Part shown: one piece after another, positions 9,421 through 18,325 of the stretch | How positions within the stretch are numbered: the stretch's first letter is position 1 | Layout of the letters: the number at the start of each line of letters is the position of its first letter | Assembly: GCF_009873495.1 (NCBI RefSeq) | Contig: NZ_CP046703.1 | Coordinates: 1,612,001-1,676,000, forward strand | Direction: 5' to 3' | Origin: Nostoc sp. ATCC 53789 | GTDB taxonomy: Bacteria; Cyanobacteriota; Cyanobacteriia; Cyanobacteriales; Nostocaceae | DNA: 64,000 nucleotides | Notes under the pieces: model-generated | Seen by the model: only the letters and a program-made list of their open reading frames with translations | Told to the model about the DNA's origin: nothing | The model's database searches: none | Made by a program: the position numbers and the translations under genes

Positions 9421-10512
9421 GTGACTTTGAGCCTTTCTGTTGCTAAATCTCATCGCCAACCCTGGCCCGGACTGATAGAAGCCTATCGCCAATACTTGCC
9501 TGTCAGTGAAAAAACCCCGGTCGTCACTCTTTTGGAAGGCAACACACCTCTAATACCAGTGCCAGCGATCGCAGAACGTATTGGCAGACAAGTACGGGTT
9601 TTTGTAAAATATGATGGTCTGAATCCTACCGGTAGCTTCAAAGACCGGGGGATGACTATGGCAATTTCCAAGGCCAAGGAAGCAGGAGCAAAAGCAGTAA
9701 TTTGTGCCAGCACGGGTAACACCTCAGCCGCCGCCGCCGCTTATGCAAGGCGTGGGGGGATGAATGCCTTTGTATTAATTCCCGACGGCTATGTAGCACT
9801 GGGCAAATTAGCCCAAGCATTACTGTATGGTGCAGAAGTATTGGCAATTAAAGGTAATTTTGACCAAGCGCTAGAAATTGTCCGCGAAATGGCCGAAAGC
9901 TATCCGGTAACATTGGTAAATTCCGTCAATCCCTACCGCCTAGAAGGGCAAAAAACTGGAGCCTTTGAAATTGTTGATGCGCTGGGTGATGCCCCAGACT
10001 GGCTGTGTATCCCTGTTGGCAATGCGGGAAATATCACAGCATATTGGATGGGCTTTTGTCAATATCATCAAGATGGCAAGTGTGATCGCTTACCCCGAAT
10101 GATGGGATTCCAAGCCGCAGGTGCAGCCCCATTAGTACACGGTCAGCCCGTGGCGCATCCCGAAACCCTAGCGACAGCAATTCGCATTGGCAACCCTGCT
10201 AGCTGGGAATTAGCGATCGCAGCCCAAACCGCAAGTCAGGGAAATTTCCATGCCGTTACCGATGCAGAAATTCTCGATGCTTATCGACTTTTAGCATCAT
10301 CAGAAGGTATCTTCTGCGAACCTGCTAGCGCCGCTTCTGTAGCCGGATTATTACAGGTAAAAGACCAAATTCCTACAGGGGCGACAGTGGTTTGTGTCCT
10401 CACAGGCAATGGTCTAAAAGACCCCGATACAGCCATTAAACACAATCACAGTCAATTTAAACAGGGGATTGCAGCAGAATTGGGCGCAGTCGCCGAGGCA
10501 ATGGGATTTTAA
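9421..10512 (+). CDS. thrC: Threonine synthase (short form)
   Basis: A PLP-dependent threonine synthase of 363 residues that converts O-phosphohomoserine to threonine. The PLP lysine lies in [11 protein letters not shown] (about residue 73), the phosphate-binding segment is [15 protein letters not shown], and the C-terminal [13 protein letters not shown] is typical. It lacks the N-terminal zinc-ribbon present in the second threonine synthase of this window (40329-41639). The start is GTG 9421; there is no earlier ATG in frame and no strong ribosome site. It is monocistronic. Confidence 0.9.
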   Translation: MTLSLSVAKSHRQPWPGLIEAYRQYLPVSEKTPVVTLLEGNTPLIPVPAIAERIGRQVRVFVKYDGLNPTGSFKDRGMTMAISKAKEAGAKAVICASTGNTSAAAAAYARRGGMNAFVLIPDGYVALGKLAQALLYGAEVLAIKGNFDQALEIVREMAESYPVTLVNSVNPYRLEGQKTGAFEIVDALGDAPDWLCIPVGNAGNITAYWMGFCQYHQDGKCDRLPRMMGFQAAGAAPLVHGQPVAHPETLATAIRIGNPASWELAIAAQTASQGNFHAVTDAEILDAYRLLASSEGIFCEPASAASVAGLLQVKDQIPTGATVVCVLTGNGLKDPDTAIKHNHSQFKQGIAAELGAVAEAMGF

Positions 10513-10856
10513 GTAACCTGGAAATACAAGCGATTGTAATATCTAATTGAAAAATTGCGTAGGCAAAGCCCACCGGAGGTATCGCAGCCAAGATTTTTTA
10601 GTCTGACTAGTGTCCAAATAACCCCAAATTGCCAAATGATTGCGATAGATGAATTCACACTAAGCAAGATGCAGCAAGCAATCCCCAATCAAAAATCAAA
10701 AATCTAAAATCCAAAATGGTATAATCCTAAAGAATTTTTAATCAGCTGGTTGATCATTTTAATAATCACCAACAAAGAAAAGGATACAAGCCCCTAAATA
10801 AATTTATGGGGATTATTAATTTTGAATTTTGAATTTTGAATTTGGAGCGAAGCGAC
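10513..10856. other. Intergenic region with heptamer repeats
   Basis: Holds short tandem repeats: AAAATC/AAAATCT-type copies at about 10685-10718 and three TTTTGAA units at 10820-10840, the last running directly into the cpcT ribosome-binding site. No gene is seen. Confidence 0.55.
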
Positions 10857-11450
10857 GTGACTCATTCTACTGATATTGCTACCTTAGCCCGATGGATGTC
10901 AGCTGACTTTAGTAATCAAGAACAAGCTTTTGAAAATCCGCCTTTTTATGCCCACATTCGTGTGTGTATCCGTCCCCTTCCCTTGGAATTGTTCTCAGGG
11001 GTAAGTTTGTTTCTCGAACAAGCTTATGATTTTATGCTCAATCAACCCTACCGGATGCGGGTAATGAAGTTGATTCCCGCAGAAAACCACATTGCTATTG
11101 AACACTACACCGTTAAAGAAGAACAAAAATTTTACGGTGCATCTCGTGAACCCGAACGCCTTAAAGACTTGTCTGTTGACCAACTGGAAAAAATGTCAGG
11201 CTGCAACATGATTGTAGAGTGGACAGGTAATAGCTTCAAAGGCAGGGTTGAACCTGGTAAAGGCTGCATTGTGGTTCGCGACGGCAAAAATACTTATTTA
11301 GATAACGAATTTGAGATTGACGCTAAAGAATTTTTCAGCCTCGACCGGGGAAGGGATTTAGAAACTGATGAGCGACTGTGGGGTTCCATCGCCGGGCCCT
11401 TTCACTTTGTCCGATGGGCTAATTTTGCCGATGAAGTCCAAGCTAATTAA
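10857..11450 (+). CDS. cpcT: Phycobiliprotein lyase CpcT
   Basis: A CpcT-family bilin lyase of 197 residues, known to attach phycocyanobilin to the distal cysteine of beta-phycocyanin and beta-phycoerythrocyanin. It aligns along its length with the CpeT at 1735-2364 (LARWMSADFSNQEQAFENP, AHIRVCIRPLP, EQAYDFMLNQPYR, GRVEPGKGC, LWGSIAGPFHF). The GTG at 10857 is chosen because GGAG sits eight bases upstream and the protein then begins THSTDIATLARW. The longer TTG frame at 10836 is repeat-derived. It stands alone, away from the cpe operon. Confidence 0.88.
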   Translation: MTHSTDIATLARWMSADFSNQEQAFENPPFYAHIRVCIRPLPLELFSGVSLFLEQAYDFMLNQPYRMRVMKLIPAENHIAIEHYTVKEEQKFYGASREPERLKDLSVDQLEKMSGCNMIVEWTGNSFKGRVEPGKGCIVVRDGKNTYLDNEFEIDAKEFFSLDRGRDLETDERLWGSIAGPFHFVRWANFADEVQAN

Positions 11451-11744
11451 CGCGCTAGATGCTCAAAGTGAGCGAGCCGTTTGTGGTAGATATTGATGAA
11501 CGTCGCAGGAATCACGGGTTAAGTGCTAAATTATCACTGCGTCATTATGACAGAAGTTTGGATTAGCGATCGCTAATCCAGATATAACAAGAACCTGGAT
11601 GCCGATGCAAGACTAAAAGAATACCAGAAACATCCAGTTAACCCACTATCTCTACCTCACAATCTTGTGCTACTATTGTTAAGCTGATCCTATTGCCTCC
11701 TTAAGATATCAAATAGTAGGCAAAAGGCTTTATATTGTCGATGT

Positions 11745-11816
<72 letters not shown>

Positions 11817-11865
11817 AAGGCTTTCAGCCTTTTAGGACTTCCAGAAACAACACAAAACACATTTT

Positions 11866-11888
11866 TGATATTCAAAGTGATATTCAAA
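11866..11888 (+). promoter_or_regulatory. Candidate integrase arm sites, left
   Basis: Two copies of TGATATTCAAA (11866-11876 and 11878-11888) spaced 12 bp apart, 50 bp inside attL. The same doublet with the same spacing and orientation recurs at 20210-20232, 68 bp inside attR. They are likely binding sites for the N-terminal arm domain of the integrase. Confidence 0.65.
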
Positions 11889-11935
11889 AGGGTAACTAGG
11901 CATCCCATAAGTTACCTACCGAGCATCTGACTAAG

Positions 11936-11972
11936 TAGAGGTAACTATAAGTTTTATAAAACCTCTATTTTT
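11936..11972 (+). terminator. Terminator after tRNA-Cys
   Basis: TAGAGGT (11936-11942) pairs with ACCTCTA (11961-11967), with an inner CTATAA/TTATA pairing, then TTTTT. It probably ends the tRNA transcript in the integrated state. Confidence 0.65.
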
Positions 11973-12019
11973 AACTAAGCTTTTTCTTCAGTTGTTCTAA
12001 GCATTTTTATGTACCTGTT

Positions 12020-12056
12020 CCCCTTGGTTAGTTGGCGCTACCAAGGGGTATTTTTA
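12020..12056 (+). terminator. Intrinsic terminator
   Basis: CCCCTTGGT (12020-12028) pairs with ACCAAGGGG (12040-12048), followed by TATTTTTATG. It insulates the first element genes from the tRNA side. Confidence 0.65.
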
Positions 12057-12253
12057 TGAACCCCAGTGCGCTTATGGTTCCCTGGCTTGCGCTGGCGATC
12101 GCTTCAGGTAGTATCAGGCAACCTAAAATACCCAAGCACCTCAAAATGGGTTAACCCCACTGTGCCATTTTCTACTAAATATGTGCCAGTTAGCTACTGA
12201 CATTGATACTTTTCTGGGTTACAATAGGAGTATACTAGGAAATAAATATAACA

Positions 12254-12439
12254 ATGACTAACCAGAGAACCACCCGCAAAGTTAAGTTACAAGTCTGGTT
12301 AACTGAACAAGAGCATGAACTATTACAGCAAGCTGCTACCACAACCGGACAAGGAATGTCTAGCTATGTCCGATCTACTGTACTGAAGGCGATTAAGGCT
12401 GACTTAGGGGTATCAGTAGACAACCTGAGTAACCAATAA
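12254..12439 (+). CDS. Small RHH-type DNA-binding protein
   Basis: A 61-residue protein with the pattern of a ribbon-helix-helix fold: a basic beta strand (RTTRKVKLQVWLTEQEHELL) followed by two helices (LLQQAATTTG, MSSYVRSTVLKAIKADLG). It resembles MobC/CopG-like accessory proteins. Such proteins act as autoregulators or copy-control factors. It is the first gene of the element and is followed after 5 bp by the next gene, so the two are probably co-transcribed. A TATACT box lies at 12231-12236. The specific role is unknown. Confidence 0.65.
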   Translation: MTNQRTTRKVKLQVWLTEQEHELLQQAATTTGQGMSSYVRSTVLKAIKADLGVSVDNLSNQ

Positions 12440-12444
12440 CAACC

Positions 12445-12714
12445 ATGAAACCGAACCGCATGATATATGACCCTGCTTATTGGTCTTACTATGTCCTCAA
12501 TGGTCGAGTCTACCGAGACTGCCAGATCGACTCTGTAACCTTTCATGGCACTCAGACATTAACCCAGTTCTTTAAAGCTAGCCAGTACTTAGTTAAGTTA
12601 GTCGATGAGGATAATAATGAATACCAAGAGAATATCAGTAGAGTTGTTACTGAATGGGGTTTTGTCGAGTACCTATCGGATATTTGGGATGAAGTGAACT
12701 TCGCCAATAGATAA
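12445..12714 (+). CDS. Hypothetical protein of the element
   Basis: 89 residues, aromatic-rich and acidic (YDPAYWSYYVLNGRVYRDC, then EYLSDIWDEVNF). No family is recognised. It starts 5 bp after the preceding RHH gene and is likely in an operon with it. No signal peptide or membrane segment is present. Confidence 0.55.
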   Translation: MKPNRMIYDPAYWSYYVLNGRVYRDCQIDSVTFHGTQTLTQFFKASQYLVKLVDEDNNEYQENISRVVTEWGFVEYLSDIWDEVNFANR

Positions 12715-12823
12715 AGTATTCTCTATGGTAATCATAGGATAATCCAATGGTTATTTTTAAGCCTCCTAACTCGCATTAGTCTACCTCGGAGGCTATAACC
12801 CTGATTCTACTGTGGGATATCCC

Positions 12824-12848
12824 TAACTTGACAAGTTATTAGTAAGCA
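12824..12848 (+). promoter_or_regulatory. Palindromic operator candidates
   Basis: Two adjacent palindromes just before the RHH-like gene at 12868: GGGATATCCC (12824-12833) and TAACTTG-A-CAAGTTA (12834-12848, 7-bp arms around one base). The 7-1-7 layout is repeated before another RHH-like gene at 15817-15831. It is a plausible autoregulatory operator. Confidence 0.45.
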
Positions 12849-12867
12849 ACACAAAGGGGATACCAAG

Positions 12868-13026
12868 ATGAAAAGACAAGACAGTCAACAAACACTCAGG
12901 TTATCAAGCGATCTAAGAAATCAGGTATTGCAAGTATGCGACAAAAACCAGATGACTGCTGCTGAGGTTATTAGAGCAGCCTTGGTTATGTACCTGAAAA
13001 CACAGTTACCCCAAGACACCAAATAG
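12868..13026 (+). CDS. Small RHH-like protein (52 aa)
   Basis: A 52-residue protein. A short basic/polar beta strand (QQTLRLSSDLRNQVLQV) is followed by a helix-turn-helix pair (KNQMTAAEVIRAALVMYLKT), the outline of a CopG/Arc ribbon-helix-helix repressor. The ATG at 12868 has an AAGGGGA site upstream. It lies 65 bp before the VapE-type ATPase on the same strand, so it may control that operon. Confidence 0.65.
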   Translation: MKRQDSQQTLRLSSDLRNQVLQVCDKNQMTAAEVIRAALVMYLKTQLPQDTK

Positions 13027-13091
13027 GGTTAACCAGTAACCAGCTAGCTAACCCTAAGACCAATATTCAAAGTAAACAAAACAAAGGGCTA

Positions 13092-14684
13092 ATGCCCAAG
13101 GATTCAAAAATGTCTTATACAACCGATGATAACACACTTTCCAATACTCAGTCAAGCTCAGTAGGTTTTGAAAATCTACTACTAAGCCTTCAGAAGATCG
13201 ACATATTTTCTAGAATGGTAAGCGGGTCATCCTCATTTGATAATAAAGACCATAGGGATCAAACTCAAATCATTCATAATATCCGAGAGGAGATTAACCA
13301 AGCGGGAAGCGGTGCGGGTTATGTATGGTTTGAGGTATTCAAAGCAGTTTATAGGGGGCGGGTAAGGCTTAATGCTTGGACTGGTGAGCTAGTTTTGGAT
13401 GGCAAAATAGTAACTCCTGAAGCATTGATCGATAAGTTAGAGCAAGCCCTTAAGATGCTTATGAAGCTAACCAGAGAACAGTTTGAGCGCAAGTTTCAAG
13501 TATGGATAGAGGGTTGTACATTTAACCCAGTAAGGAAAGAGTTGGAATCTATTGTTAGGGATGAAACTCATAAGTGGATATTTCCCGGTACTGACCCCTC
13601 AACTTTGAATGAATCAGCCCAGTTTACTAACAGAAAATATGAACCCATCTTTAATAATGCGGAGACTGTAGAAAAGCTTTGTTCATGCGGGGGGTATCAG
13701 GTTAAAGAACTAGAACCAATGGCAGATTGGAATAATCTAGCTAACATTCTATTTGGGACTGAGGATGCTTTAAGCCAAATAATGTTAGAAAAATGGTTAA
13801 TCTCCGCAGTGGTAAGAGCCATGCAGCCAGGTGAACAAGCTGATTACAGCCTAGTCTTAAAAGGTAAACAAGGTGCGGGTAAGTCTACCTTTTTCCGGTT
13901 AATGGGTGGTGAGTACTTTTTAGACTTGGATAACTCTACTGATGGGACAGAGGTTAAAAGACAACTAGACCGGGCTTGGATAGTAGAGATGGGAGAAATG
14001 GAAGGGATTACCCGCAAGAAAGAAGTAGAGGAACTTAAAGCATTCCTAACTAAAACTAGCGATACTTTTAGGGGACTGTATGAGAGAAAGCCATCGGTTC
14101 ACCCGCGCCATGTGGTCTTCGGTGGGACTTGTAACTCCGATGAGATTCTAAGAGATCCTACAGGAAGCCGAAGATTCTGGATTATCGACTTAGGCGATCG
14201 CAAAGTTAACCGGGATTATTTAGTTGAGAATAGAGACTCCATACTAGCTACAGCATATCTCAAATGGCAACAGGGCTTTACTTGGTATCCAGATGATCAG
14301 ATGTCTGAACAGTCTGAGGATAGAAACAAGAACTACCAAGAGGTTAATGAATGGACACAAAAGGTTAACCATAGTTTAGCTAAACTACAGGGTTATATCG
14401 ACAGCAAGAACACCTCTGGCAAGAGTAGAGTTGGGTATCAACCTTATGATGGTTTATCTATTAACTTATCTGCCTTCATGGAACACAGCCTAAACCTTCA
14501 TGTTACATTACATAGAAGTTGTAACAAGAAAATAACCCAAGCATTAGGTGAGCTAGGTTATACCAAAAAGAGACTTACCTTAGCTGATGGTAGCCGCCCT
14601 TGGGTTTATATAAAACAGAGTGTTCAGAATCCATTCATAGTTGACTCTTCCCAGTTAGAACAGATGGCAGAGTGGGGAAGATAA
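13092..14684 (+). CDS. VapE-family replication ATPase
   Basis: A 530-residue protein with a virulence-associated E (VirE/VapE) type P-loop domain. Walker A is GKQGAGKSTFF (about residues 257-267), an acidic Walker B-like WIVEMGEMEG lies near 297, and the family segments FLTKTSDTFRGLYER and FGGTCNSDEILRDPTGSRRF follow. The last is a sensor/arginine-finger region. Such proteins act as replicative helicase-like ATPases in phages and phage satellites. The N-terminal about 200 residues lack obvious primase motifs. The ATG has AAAGGG five bases upstream. It is directly followed by a terminator and the iteron cluster, supporting a replication role. Confidence 0.82.
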   Translation: MPKDSKMSYTTDDNTLSNTQSSSVGFENLLLSLQKIDIFSRMVSGSSSFDNKDHRDQTQIIHNIREEINQAGSGAGYVWFEVFKAVYRGRVRLNAWTGELVLDGKIVTPEALIDKLEQALKMLMKLTREQFERKFQVWIEGCTFNPVRKELESIVRDETHKWIFPGTDPSTLNESAQFTNRKYEPIFNNAETVEKLCSCGGYQVKELEPMADWNNLANILFGTEDALSQIMLEKWLISAVVRAMQPGEQADYSLVLKGKQGAGKSTFFRLMGGEYFLDLDNSTDGTEVKRQLDRAWIVEMGEMEGITRKKEVEELKAFLTKTSDTFRGLYERKPSVHPRHVVFGGTCNSDEILRDPTGSRRFWIIDLGDRKVNRDYLVENRDSILATAYLKWQQGFTWYPDDQMSEQSEDRNKNYQEVNEWTQKVNHSLAKLQGYIDSKNTSGKSRVGYQPYDGLSINLSAFMEHSLNLHVTLHRSCNKKITQALGELGYTKKRLTLADGSRPWVYIKQSVQNPFIVDSSQLEQMAEWGR

Positions 14685-14711
14685 TAAACCAACCTAGTAA
14701 CCTCTGATTAC

Positions 14712-14743
14712 CCCCTGTAGCCTTATGTGTTACAGGGGTTTAC
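14712..14743 (+). terminator. Terminator after the ATPase gene
   Basis: CCCCTGTA (14712-14719) pairs with TACAGGGG (14731-14738), followed by TTTACTATT. It lies 28 bp after the stop codon. Confidence 0.6.
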
Positions 14744-14756
14744 TATTGGTTAGCTT

Positions 14757-15054
14757 TGTCCTATCAAAATACCTCTGTCCTATCAACTTCAAATATCATA
14801 GGACAGCCAAGATGGTTAGGGGGTAAGGGTTCTACCTTATTTGTCCTATCTGTCCTATCTGTCCTATCAAATATATAAAAGTATATGACTTGTAAGTATG
14901 TACTGTATAAACTATGCAGTAGTACTTATATCTAGGGTAAGTTAGGTAAAACTCATAGGACAGATAGGACAGAGAGTATAACCCTTACCCAGTAACCTTT
15001 TCAGTCTGTCCTATGACATAAAACTGATAGGACAGACATCGGACACATAGGACA
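14757..15054. other. Putative iteron replication origin
   Basis: Eleven copies of the 8-bp core TGTCCTAT. Forward copies: 14757, 14776, 14842, 14851, 14860 and 15007. Reverse copies (ATAGGACA): 14798, 14955, 14963, 15026 and 15047. The three at 14842-14868 are perfect tandem 9-mers. The left group is mostly forward and the right group mostly reverse, on either side of an AT-rich core (14869-14954). An exact 11-bp inverted repeat also brackets the core (14821-14831 with 14980-14990). Placement just after the VapE-type gene matches origins of phage satellites. Confidence 0.75.
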
Positions 15055-15172
15055 GAATATTCTGATGCTAACCAGTAAACCTAAGCCCTCTCTGATATCC
15101 CTTAGATAACCACAGGGGGCTTAAGTTATCCCCTAAATCATCTAGCGATCGCTGTGACAACTCAGGTAAGGG

Positions 15173-15601
15173 CTATTTAGGTAATCTTGTATGCCTAACG
15201 GTCAATAAACACTCCTCAATAATACTGAAGGAACCTTGGGAGTACGCATACGATTTATTATTCCATTTACCACTGTCATTAGTTCTTGATACTTTGCGTG
15301 GATTAATACCATATATTTCCCTATACCTTTCAGCTAACCTTGTGGCTAACTTATGGTAATCAGACTCATCCACTATTATCTTGTTGTCATCCATGTACTG
15401 CCCAAGAGTTGATAGTTCTTTAGCTGGAATGTCCCAGTCAGGATTTTTAATAGGCTCAACATCATAAACGAGATAACGATCGGGGTTTTTTACAGCATCC
15501 TCCCAGTAACCAAGAAGCTGAGTTTTAGATAGGGTATTCAAATATACCACCTCAACTGCATCCTTCTTATGTGATGGGGGGAGGATATTAAGAACTAGCA
15601 C
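15173..15601 (-). CDS. Hypothetical protein of the element
   Basis: 142 residues, GTG start. The N-terminal part is mixed alpha/beta (YLNTLSKTQLLGYWEDAVKN). The C-terminal half is basic (ERYREIYGINPRKVSRTNDS). No family is recognised. It points toward the iteron region and is the only minus-strand gene of the left half. It could be a second replication or regulatory factor, but nothing in the sequence proves this. Confidence 0.55.
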   Translation of the reverse strand: MLVLNILPPSHKKDAVEVVYLNTLSKTQLLGYWEDAVKNPDRYLVYDVEPIKNPDWDIPAKELSTLGQYMDDNKIIVDESDYHKLATRLAERYREIYGINPRKVSRTNDSGKWNNKSYAYSQGSFSIIEECLLTVRHTRLPK

Positions 15602-15718
15602 TTTATGATTAACCTACTAACTTTATACCCTTTAGAGTACCCAGTTCTGTAAGATACATTAACGCCATAAAAACCATCAGGTACGCTAACTCCTAACTCC
15701 CAACTAATAACCTCAAAA

Positions 15719-15751
15719 CCCCTCTAGGATGCCTCAGAGGGGCTTGTTTTG
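15719..15751 (+). terminator. Hairpin, possible terminator
   Basis: CCCCTCT (15719-15725) pairs with AGAGGGG (15736-15742), followed by CTTGTTTTG. It has a modest T-tail. Confidence 0.4.
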
Positions 15752-15816
15752 CCTTGACGCTCCCATGAGGTTATGCAGGTATTTTAATATTCTAAAAGTT
15801 CAGTATATTCACTTGT

Positions 15817-15850
15817 GTAACTAGTAGTTACATTGGTTATACTGGTTATA
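15817..15850 (+). promoter_or_regulatory. Operator-like palindrome and direct repeats
   Basis: A GTAACTA-G-TAGTTAC palindrome (15817-15831, 7-1-7) is followed by two TGGTTATA copies (15834-15841 and 15843-15850), ending 17 bp before the RHH-like gene at 15868. It is a likely autoregulatory site. Confidence 0.45.
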
Positions 15851-15867
15851 TAGAAACGGAGGAGGAC

Positions 15868-16020
15868 ATGGGAAAGGCAATAACGGTTAGATTCTCAGAT
15901 GAGGATTATGAAATGCTAAAGAAAGAGCATTTTGATTATTGCCAGAAGATAGGAGAACTGATTTCTCTTAATCAATACATGGTTATGAGGTTGCTAAACA
16001 AACCTCAGTCGGAACAGTAA
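15868..16020 (+). CDS. Small RHH-like protein (50 aa)
   Basis: A 50-residue protein with an RHH-like N-terminal strand (KAITVRFSDEDYEMLKKEH) and a following helix (SLNQYMVMRLLNKP). A strong GGAGGA site precedes the ATG by a few bases. It is the third small DNA-binding-type protein of the element and has its own palindrome upstream. Confidence 0.6.
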   Translation: MGKAITVRFSDEDYEMLKKEHFDYCQKIGELISLNQYMVMRLLNKPQSEQ

Positions 16021-16102
16021 AAACTCAAACAAATACCGGAGGTAGTTAACGGCTACCCCCGGCAATCAAAGAAACATTATCAAATCTTAGGGAAATAATA
16101 CC

Positions 16103-16348
16103 ATGTCTAACGCAACAGTTCAAGCTTCAGTTACCGCTACTGAACAATACAACATTCCAGTAGTTGAAAAAAGATTGAATAACATCATCAAGGCTATGAA
16201 GAACGCCGGGGTTGTATGGGACAGTACAATCAACCAGATTGATCAGTTTATGACTGCTAACCCGGAAGTAAAGGAAGATTGGATTAACCTAACTCCCCAG
16301 GATAACCGGAAGAGAAACATTGTTTATGTCCTCTATATCGCTTCCTAA
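16103..16348 (+). CDS. Hypothetical protein of the element
   Basis: 81 residues, predicted helical (VEKRLNNIIKAMKNAGVVWD), no family recognised. An AGGGAAATAATACC leader precedes the ATG. It lies 82 bp after the RHH-like gene and ends before a shared terminator with the convergent gene at 16426. Confidence 0.55.
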   Translation: MSNATVQASVTATEQYNIPVVEKRLNNIIKAMKNAGVVWDSTINQIDQFMTANPEVKEDWINLTPQDNRKRNIVYVLYIAS

Positions 16349-16372
16349 TCAACCTTAATAACCCATAAGAAA

Positions 16373-16403
16373 AGCCCGGTAAGTTAACAAGACCTACCGG
16401 GCT
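16373..16403. terminator. Bidirectional terminator
   Basis: AGCCCGGTA (16373-16381) pairs with TACCGGGCT (16395-16403) between convergent genes. On the minus strand it is followed by TTCTT. The plus strand has only a weak A/T tail. Confidence 0.65.
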
Positions 16404-16425
16404 AAACTATGGCTTACTGAACGCT

Positions 16426-17085
16426 TTAGAAACCGCCTGTTAGACTTTGGATGATAAAGAGGTCATCGGTAGTCAGGCTATCGATGTTAGGGATTTCAAT
16501 GGCATTTTTAGACTGTTCAACCAATCTTAGAATCATAGGGACATAAGTAGTTCTCCAGCGCTCCAAATAAATCTCAGCAGCCAGTTTACCCTCATCCCCA
16601 AATATCTCTTCTAACAGATATTCTAACCAAACAATATTATTATCAAAGGGGTCAAAGTCAGCTAGTAAAGCAACTAGGGAATCATGTAGTTCATGGCAGT
16701 TCTTATAGGTCTGACCACGCCATAACAATCCGCCATTTCCAAACCTGGCAGTTGTACTTTCTACTCCGGTCTGGGGATGGGTAAGTAACTGAACAGCTAG
16801 GCCCAAATACTTGGCGACTAGGGCATCATTACCATATTCAACTTGATAGTTGGTTAGATAGATATTGATTTGTTCAGAGGTTATATTTCCGAACTTGATA
16901 GCAGTATCAACAAACTGACCTAAGAACTTCATAGTTGCCTTGCGGGATTCTAACTTAGCTTGTTTTTCATCGGTTAAACGCTTTTGTTCGGCTATTTCTT
17001 CCCCGATAAGTTTATCAGTCTCAGCCTTAAGTCGAGCTAGGTTAGCTTCACGCTCTTTTTGTTGTTTCTGAAAATCGCCTGCCAT
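16426..17085 (-). CDS. Coiled-coil hypothetical protein of the element
   Basis: 219 residues from the ATG at 17085 (MAGDFQKQQKERE), which has AGGA upstream; the frame extends to 17190 without support. Residues about 5-55 are a highly charged coiled coil (LARLKAETDKLIGEEIAEQK). The remainder is globular and helical (WLEYLLEEIFGDEGKLAAE). No family is recognised. It is unusual for the element in its length and its minus orientation. Confidence 0.6.
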   Translation of the reverse strand: MAGDFQKQQKEREANLARLKAETDKLIGEEIAEQKRLTDEKQAKLESRKATMKFLGQFVDTAIKFGNITSEQINIYLTNYQVEYGNDALVAKYLGLAVQLLTHPQTGVESTTARFGNGGLLWRGQTYKNCHELHDSLVALLADFDPFDNNIVWLEYLLEEIFGDEGKLAAEIYLERWRTTYVPMILRLVEQSKNAIEIPNIDSLTTDDLFIIQSLTGGF

Positions 17086-17216
17086 TTTGTTTAATCCTGA
17101 TTTTATTTGTCTTTGTACTATATAAACTGTCAAGCAAAATAGTTGGTTTGAACTTTTTAAAACTCTGAAAGCTATAAAACCGCTTGACAAACTATATTCA
17201 AATACAGGTAAAAATC

Positions 17217-17486
17217 ATGAAAGTTAAACAGTTGGCATTTAGGGTTGATCAGGGCACTTATGACTGGTTAGCTGATCAGGCTATTAAGAAGCAAACAACT
17301 ATGACTGCAATAGTTCAAGACATCTTTGAGACTAACCAAATAAATCAGATGTCAGAGGGGACTAAGAAAGGTCTTAAGGAATGTTTAGAGTATTTGTTGA
17401 CTTTAGATAATGCTGATTTTTTCGAGGGTTTAAACCTACTCAGAGAAGGGCTTAAGGAACTACAAGGGGTCAAGACCAATGGTTAG
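17217..17486 (+). CDS. Small RHH-like protein (89 aa)
   Basis: 89 residues from the ATG at 17217, preferred over 17184 because the protein then begins with an RHH-like strand (KVKQLAFRVDQGTYDWL) and helix (QTTMTAIVQDIF). A charged helical tail follows. The stop overlaps the next ORF by 8 bp, indicating translational coupling of 17217-18241. Confidence 0.6.
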   Translation: MKVKQLAFRVDQGTYDWLADQAIKKQTTMTAIVQDIFETNQINQMSEGTKKGLKECLEYLLTLDNADFFEGLNLLREGLKELQGVKTNG

Positions 17487-18018
17487 AAAGACCACCTGCC
17501 CTATTTGCGCTTTGAATGCAGAGGCTAGACAAAGCTTTGCGGCTAAGGTCAGCCTGGGGCTACCAGCAACTTCATTAGTCGATTACCTGATAACTCTAGG
17601 GGTTCATGTTACACCACAGCAGGTTTATAGCCATCGAAAGCACAGTAAACCCCAGAAGCCCCATGTAGCACCCCAGGATACCCCAGTAGCCCCAAGGCTG
17701 ACCACCAATGTCTCAGCCGATGGTTTGGGCAATGATGCCAGACAAGAAAGGCTCCTAGCGATCGCCCTGGAAGCTGTTGACTCCCTAGCTGCCCAGTTCA
17801 ATGCTGATAACAACCTGCGGGTGGCCAGGATGCTTAAGGAAATGGGGGAATGGGCCAGCCAGCTAGTTAAAGATCGGATGGCTAGAGAGGTAATCCCTGA
17901 CCCTGTTGTAAGTGTCAGTATCAACATCGGTTCTCTAGAAGCGCAGTTGGGAATACCAGACGCTTATTTTCCAGAACAGAATACCAGATACCAATCAGAG
18001 GAACCTAATCATGATTAA
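17479..18018 (+). CDS. Hypothetical protein with N-terminal CxxC
   Basis: 179 residues. The N terminus has a CPIC pair, then a segment with helix-turn-helix flavour (ATSLVDYLITLGVHVTPQQV) and a His/Lys-rich YSHRKHSKPQKPH stretch. The middle is Pro-rich, followed by a helix (ARMLKEMGEWASQLVKDR). The layout could suit a small terminase-like or regulatory DNA-binding protein, but I do not recognise it. It overlaps both neighbours by 8 bp. Confidence 0.55.
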   Translation: MVRKTTCPICALNAEARQSFAAKVSLGLPATSLVDYLITLGVHVTPQQVYSHRKHSKPQKPHVAPQDTPVAPRLTTNVSADGLGNDARQERLLAIALEAVDSLAAQFNADNNLRVARMLKEMGEWASQLVKDRMAREVIPDPVVSVSINIGSLEAQLGIPDAYFPEQNTRYQSEEPNHD

Positions 18019-18241
18019 CAGAACCCAAGTATTTACCAAGTTTGATTTGAATGCTGACCAAAGGGATATATTCGATCGGTTGACCCTAGCACAGCAAAGG
18101 CGATTAATCAAAGTCCTTGAGACTAAACAGAGGACAGGTAAGCGCCGGGTTATCAAAGCTTCAGGCAACCCAAGACGCGCCAAGGTTCTACAAGATGATT
18201 CCCAAGACATTATTAACCAGTACCAAGACCGCCTGGATTAA
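18011..18241 (+). CDS. Hypothetical basic protein
   Basis: 76 residues, very basic (LTLAQQRRLIKVLETKQRTG, then KRRVIKASGNPRRAKVL). No family is recognised. It overlaps the preceding gene by 8 bp. Charge suggests nucleic-acid contact. Confidence 0.5.
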   Translation: MINRTQVFTKFDLNADQRDIFDRLTLAQQRRLIKVLETKQRTGKRRVIKASGNPRRAKVLQDDSQDIINQYQDRLD

Positions 18242-18325
18242 TCCTTTGTCGAAATGTTTCGATATCTGGGTTAAATATTTCGATTTAAGCCCAAGACCTA
18301 CCAGAACAGCCAAAGCTCCCAAGGT

